From contig JAKQEQ010000171.1 in the NCBI GenBank assembly GCA_029556545.1, positions 1 through 64,000 on the forward strand: 64,000 bases of DNA, in the 5' to 3' direction. Numbering within the stretch: the stretch's first letter is position 1; each line of letters starts with the position of its first letter. Positions 60,726 to 64,000 of this stretch are shown piece by piece. The position numbers were made by a program, and so were the translations under genes. The notes beneath the pieces were generated by a model. The model was not told the DNA's origin. It searched no databases and saw nothing but the letters and a program-made list of their open reading frames with translations. Source of the stretch: Candidatus Hydrogenedentota bacterium (GTDB taxonomy: Bacteria; Hydrogenedentota; Hydrogenedentia; Hydrogenedentales; JAGMZX01).

Positions 60726-63087
60726 CCAGCGCCGCAAGCAACGTGGCGACGGACAGCCACAGGCCGATGCGAAAACTCAGCGGCTCGTAACGGAATTCGA
60801 CGACGTGCGCGCCGGCGGGAAGCAGCACGCCGCGAAAAGCGTAATATGCCGGGAACATCTCAGCGCGGCGGCCGTTCACGTAGGCGTTCCAGCCGGTGAA
60901 GTACCCGTCTGCCAATACCAGCGCGCAATCACGCTTCGCCTCGGCCCGCACCCGGACCCGCGTGAAACCATATTCCTCGATCACGGCTTCGCCCGGCGAT
61001 TCCGCCGTGTCGGACGCCGCGGGCAAGGGACCCGCCGGCGCGCGGTCGGTGACAACCTCGCGCGTCGGGTCGTAGTCTTCGCTCCGCATGGTCTCGAACA
61101 GTGCGTCGAGGTCCGCGATTTCGCGGACACCGCCCACCAGGTACGCGCGCGGCATCGCGCGCACGTTCTCGTAAACGGCCACCCCTTCGATCTCGGCGCG
61201 CAAGCGGAAGATACCGGTGTCGTCGAACGCGAAATAGGGACCGCCCATGCCGCCTCGGTCCATGCTTGGATGCCGCAGGTAGAACCGGATATTGCACATG
61301 GGCTCCATGCAATTCCACAGATCCGTGCCCAGCGTGCGCGCGAAATGAATGATGCGCTCGGGATACAGGCCGTCGTAACCCATCCATTCCTGCACGCCAT
61401 ATGCCGCCGTCACGCCCGGCGCGCCCAGCGCGCCGCCCGGCTCGATCCGCACGGGGCGGCCCTGTTCCCGCAAGTAGGCGAACAACTCCGGGTCCGGGAA
61501 TGCTTGCTCGCGCGGAGAAATGGGATTGATTCGCCAAGCCGCGAGGATAAGGTCCGCTGCCAGTACGGCGCACAGAAGCCACCCGAACACCGGTGAGACA
61601 CGTTTCGCCCAGCCGGACCGCATGGCATGCACGGCAAGCAAGAGCAACCCGAGGAATGCCGCGATGATACTGATGGTCACCTGTCGCCAGACATGGTCCG
61701 TCACCCCATACGCGCCAATCAGACGCCAATAGAAATAAAGCGCCCAACCGACTATGGCGCACGCCGGCAACAAGACGACGAGCGTCCAGCCAAGCGCCCG
61801 GACCCGCCTCGGGCGAGCGAGCCAGCCGTCGAGTCCCCGCGCTCCCAATACGGCCAGACCGAACAAGGCGAAGCCGATGTGGTAATTCTGGCGCAACGAC
61901 TCGAAACCGGGCAGTCGCTGCAACCAGGCCGAGTCAGGAGGGGCAAATGCGGACAGGATGGCGATGCCCACCGCAATGGCCAGCGCAATCAGCGGGCGTT
62001 CTTGTTTGCCGAGTTCCCGGCGTTGCGCGAAGAGCAATGTCGCGCTCATCCAGACCAGGATGCCGGGGTAGATAGCGTAACGGTTGCCGTCCTGATCACC
62101 CCAGATATTGTAGTGCGCCTCCGCGCCATAGAAACGGGGTACGAAGAACGCCACGGACGCATTTATCGGCAGTTCGGAGGTGAAATCGCCCGACTCGCGA
62201 TGGAAAAACGTGTAGCTGTGCAGCAGGTATTCGACGAAGGGCAGCCACTGTGCCGCCGATACCAGCAGCGCGATCCCCCAGCCGAGCGCGCAGGCCGCCA
62301 CGGGCCGGAGCAGGGCCGTGCCCGTCCGCCCTTCGAGAGCCAGGCGCAGCGCGAAATAGATACCCGCATTGAAACACATCGCGAACGCCGTCTCCGGGTG
62401 CCCAGCCAGCAGAATCAACGATCCGCCGGACGCAAGGGCCGCTACGGCGCGGCGGGACACGCGCGGCGCGGACGTCCCCGGCTGCGAATCCGTGAACGCC
62501 AGCTCGACGCCAAGAAATACGACCGGCAGCCAGGCGCTCACGTCGGTGAGCGGCCAGCACGCCCAGAACTGGTTGTACGTGGACAACATCCACGCCAAGG
62601 AAAGGAACCGTGCCGCCGTCGCGCCCAGGCCGATAGCTCGACCGCATAGATAGGCCGTCATGCCGCAAAGCCACAGCTTGAGCAGGATGTACAAGGAGGT
62701 CGCCAGCGGGACGTCGAAGAAAAGATGAAGCAGCCGGGGCGGATAGAAGACCGCACTCTGGCAGTTGGCCAGCAGCGGAATACCCGCGCATCCCGTGGGA
62801 TTCCACAGGGGCCATTCCCCCCCTTCGATTGCCGCGCGCGAAAGCACGTACACTGGGTGGAAGACGGAGACCACGTCCGCCGCCAACGGGTTTTGCGGGC
62901 GTTCCCATTCCGCGGGCTTGTACTGGTCAAACGGCGGTATATCGAACAGCAGGTCGGCGGCGGTGATTATCTCGCCTCGCAGGAATACCCCGGGAAACAC
63001 GATGCCCAGAACGGCGACAAGCAGCAGGCCGTGCAGCATCGCATCGCGAAGGCGCACGGACGCGGTATCGGATATCCGTGAGGGCAC
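60679..63087 (-). CDS. YfhO-like multispanning membrane protein
   Basis: 802 residues from GTG 63087, with GGAGG 6 nt upstream. About twelve membrane helices up to residue 520 are of the GT-C type; the loop GGEWPLWNPTGCAGIPLLANCQ is typical of YfhO family members, which decorate teichoic acids or other glycans with sugars from lipid carriers. The C-terminal 250 residues form an exported beta domain (VYENVRAMPRAYLVGGVREI, GYFTGWNAYVNGRRAEM) and a final helix. Donor and acceptor are unknown. It is convergent with the glycosidase-like gene with 47 nt overlap. Confidence 0.9.
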   Translation of the reverse strand: MPSRISDTASVRLRDAMLHGLLLVAVLGIVFPGVFLRGEIITAADLLFDIPPFDQYKPAEWERPQNPLAADVVSVFHPVYVLSRAAIEGGEWPLWNPTGCAGIPLLANCQSAVFYPPRLLHLFFDVPLATSLYILLKLWLCGMTAYLCGRAIGLGATAARFLSLAWMLSTYNQFWACWPLTDVSAWLPVVFLGVELAFTDSQPGTSAPRVSRRAVAALASGGSLILLAGHPETAFAMCFNAGIYFALRLALEGRTGTALLRPVAACALGWGIALLVSAAQWLPFVEYLLHSYTFFHRESGDFTSELPINASVAFFVPRFYGAEAHYNIWGDQDGNRYAIYPGILVWMSATLLFAQRRELGKQERPLIALAIAVGIAILSAFAPPDSAWLQRLPGFESLRQNYHIGFALFGLAVLGARGLDGWLARPRRVRALGWTLVVLLPACAIVGWALYFYWRLIGAYGVTDHVWRQVTISIIAAFLGLLLLAVHAMRSGWAKRVSPVFGWLLCAVLAADLILAAWRINPISPREQAFPDPELFAYLREQGRPVRIEPGGALGAPGVTAAYGVQEWMGYDGLYPERIIHFARTLGTDLWNCMEPMCNIRFYLRHPSMDRGGMGGPYFAFDDTGIFRLRAEIEGVAVYENVRAMPRAYLVGGVREIADLDALFETMRSEDYDPTREVVTDRAPAGPLPAASDTAESPGEAVIEEYGFTRVRVRAEAKRDCALVLADGYFTGWNAYVNGRRAEMFPAYYAFRGVLLPAGAHVVEFRYEPLSFRIGLWLSVATLLAALVTVPFWGRSRLAAAR

Positions 63088-63187
63088 AGTGATCCTCCCC
63101 GCCCCTTCTCCGTCGTTGTCCCGGGCGCCCGGGCCGGTCGCGCGGCATGGTCGCGCCGCGGGATCAGGCCGGACGCCAAAGGGTCGC

Positions 63188-64000
63188 CTACGCTATCTCC
63201 ACCGTGTTCTTGCCGGCGTTCTTGGCTCGATATAGCGCTTCGTCGGCGTGGCGGATGAACATCTCCGCCTGCTGTCCCTCCGAGTACAGGGCGACGCCGA
63301 TGCTCATCGAGGCGCCGTAATTCTTGATCTTCTGAAACTCCGCCCGCATCCGCTCCGCAACGTGCGCGCAGTTTTCCCGGTCCGCACCCATCAAGATCAC
63401 CGCGAACTCGTCGCCGCCGAGGCGGAACCCGTCGTCCGAGGTGGCCCGCACGCTCTTCCTGATGACGTCACTCACCACGACCAGCAGTTGATCGCCCACC
63501 TGGTGCCCGTGGGTGTCGTTGCAGGCTTTGAAATTATCAAGATCAATGAACATCAGGCCCAGCGCGAGACTGCGGTCGCGCGCGCGGTTGATGGCACCTT
63601 CGATCCGGTTCTGAAACGAGCGCTTGTTGAACAAGCCCGTCAAGGCGTCCTTCTCGGCCGCTTCCGCGAGTTGCTGCTCGAATTGGATCTTCTCAGTCAC
63701 GTCCTTGCACGACAGGAAAATGATGCGTTGCGACGCCACTTCGATGAACGTGGCCGTCACATCCACGTGCGCCAGCCTGCCGCTCGGGCACGCGATGGTC
63801 AGGTCCGCCATCGTGCCCTTGCCGCTGTGTGCGCAGATAGCCAACCATTGTTCCAGCCGGATGCGGTCCACGCCGTCGAAGAGTTCACACACCGGCACGC
63901 CCACAAGCGCTTCCGGAGTCCGTTCGGAGAGTTCGCGAAACGCCTGGTTCGCGTCCACGATAATCTGGTCTTCCGCGTTGACCAGGAGCATGCCGTCCAT
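63188..64000 (-). CDS. PAS-GGDEF diguanylate cyclase (cut by window edge)
   Basis: The visible 270 residues start in a PAS domain (VNAEDQIIVDANQAFRELSE; RIIFLSCKDVTEKIQFEQQL), followed by a GGDEF domain from about 105 with DALTGLFNKRSFQ, FIDLDNFKACNDTHGHQVGD and the intact active-site motif RLGGDEFAVIL. It makes cyclic di-GMP from two GTP. The RxxD inhibitory site is not obvious. The frame is still open at the window edge and the methionine there is probably internal, so more sensory domains likely lie beyond. Confidence 0.93.
   Translation of the reverse strand: MDGMLLVNAEDQIIVDANQAFRELSERTPEALVGVPVCELFDGVDRIRLEQWLAICAHSGKGTMADLTIACPSGRLAHVDVTATFIEVASQRIIFLSCKDVTEKIQFEQQLAEAAEKDALTGLFNKRSFQNRIEGAINRARDRSLALGLMFIDLDNFKACNDTHGHQVGDQLLVVVSDVIRKSVRATSDDGFRLGGDEFAVILMGADRENCAHVAERMRAEFQKIKNYGASMSIGVALYSEGQQAEMFIRHADEALYRAKNAGKNTVEIA

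Overview
This 64 kb window is GC-rich bacterial chromosome, densely packed and mostly arranged in operons with 4-nt start/stop overlaps. It carries core genes (tuf and its tRNAs, rpsO-pnp, gap-pgk, hisB-hisH, dut, glnD), a complete MoxR/DUF58/VWA (Bat) locus, a TAT-exported Gfo/Idh/MocA protein, a HEAT-plus-discoidin exported protein, a TPR-Ser/Thr kinase fusion and many two-component proteins. That gene style suits an uncultured lineage near Planctomycetes, Lentisphaerae or Hydrogenedentes. This placement is inference; no 16S gene is present.

Layout. 1-900 (minus): tRNA-Thr(TGT), tRNA-Tyr(GTA), tRNA-Gly(TCC), tRNA-Thr(GGT), then tuf, the same order as thrU-tyrU-glyT-thrT-tufB of E. coli. 900-4400: a membrane protein, a free-standing GspF-N-like small protein, ComF, and tRNA-Glu with a broken tyrosine recombinase at its 3' end. 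4.6-13.6 kb: a signalling island in which a receiver-phosphatase and a STAS protein (plus) converge on four minus-strand genes: receiver-kinase, large PAS/GAF kinase, lone receiver and hybrid kinase with Hpt. 14-21 kb: GNAT, methyltransferase, HEAT/discoidin protein, oxidoreductase and AidB. 21.0-21.5 kb: a four-helix-bundle gene between inverted heptanucleotide repeats. 21.5-30 kb: small ORFs, an FAD oxidoreductase, two glycosyltransferases, HDOD, universal stress protein, hisH, hisB and a phosphoesterase. 30-40 kb: TPR kinase, dut, an M16 peptidase, pnp, rpsO, pgk and gap, with two palindromic repeat elements between genes. 40.1-40.8 kb: an antitoxin/PIN toxin pair. 41-51.9 kb: the Bat locus, interrupted by a repeat array around a GxxExxY (PD-(D/E)xK-like) gene. 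51.9-60.7 kb: glnD, an HtrA-type protease and five coupled genes ending in a six-hairpin-glycosidase-like protein. 60.7-64 kb: a YfhO-like membrane protein and a PAS-GGDEF protein cut by the window edge.

How genes work together. The 4.6-13.6 kb island looks like one signalling module: the N-terminal receivers of the phosphatase and of the hybrid kinase are close paralogues, and the phosphatase overlaps its likely STAS substrate gene. The Bat genes encode an AAA+ chaperone, VWA proteins and exported beta-sandwich and TPR partners, translationally coupled through glnD into the HtrA protease gene.

The most unusual structures are two small genes packaged inside their own short repeats. The GxxExxY gene at 43.0 kb lies in a tandem array with two 103-bp units that carry the same exact in-frame internal deletion of the gene, and the array is closed by an inverted repeat copy. 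A further hairpin copy of that repeat lies in the 5' coding region of a Bat gene 4 kb away. The four-helix-bundle gene at 21.1 kb is framed by oppositely oriented TGCGGA-type heptads. Both look like minimal selfish elements.
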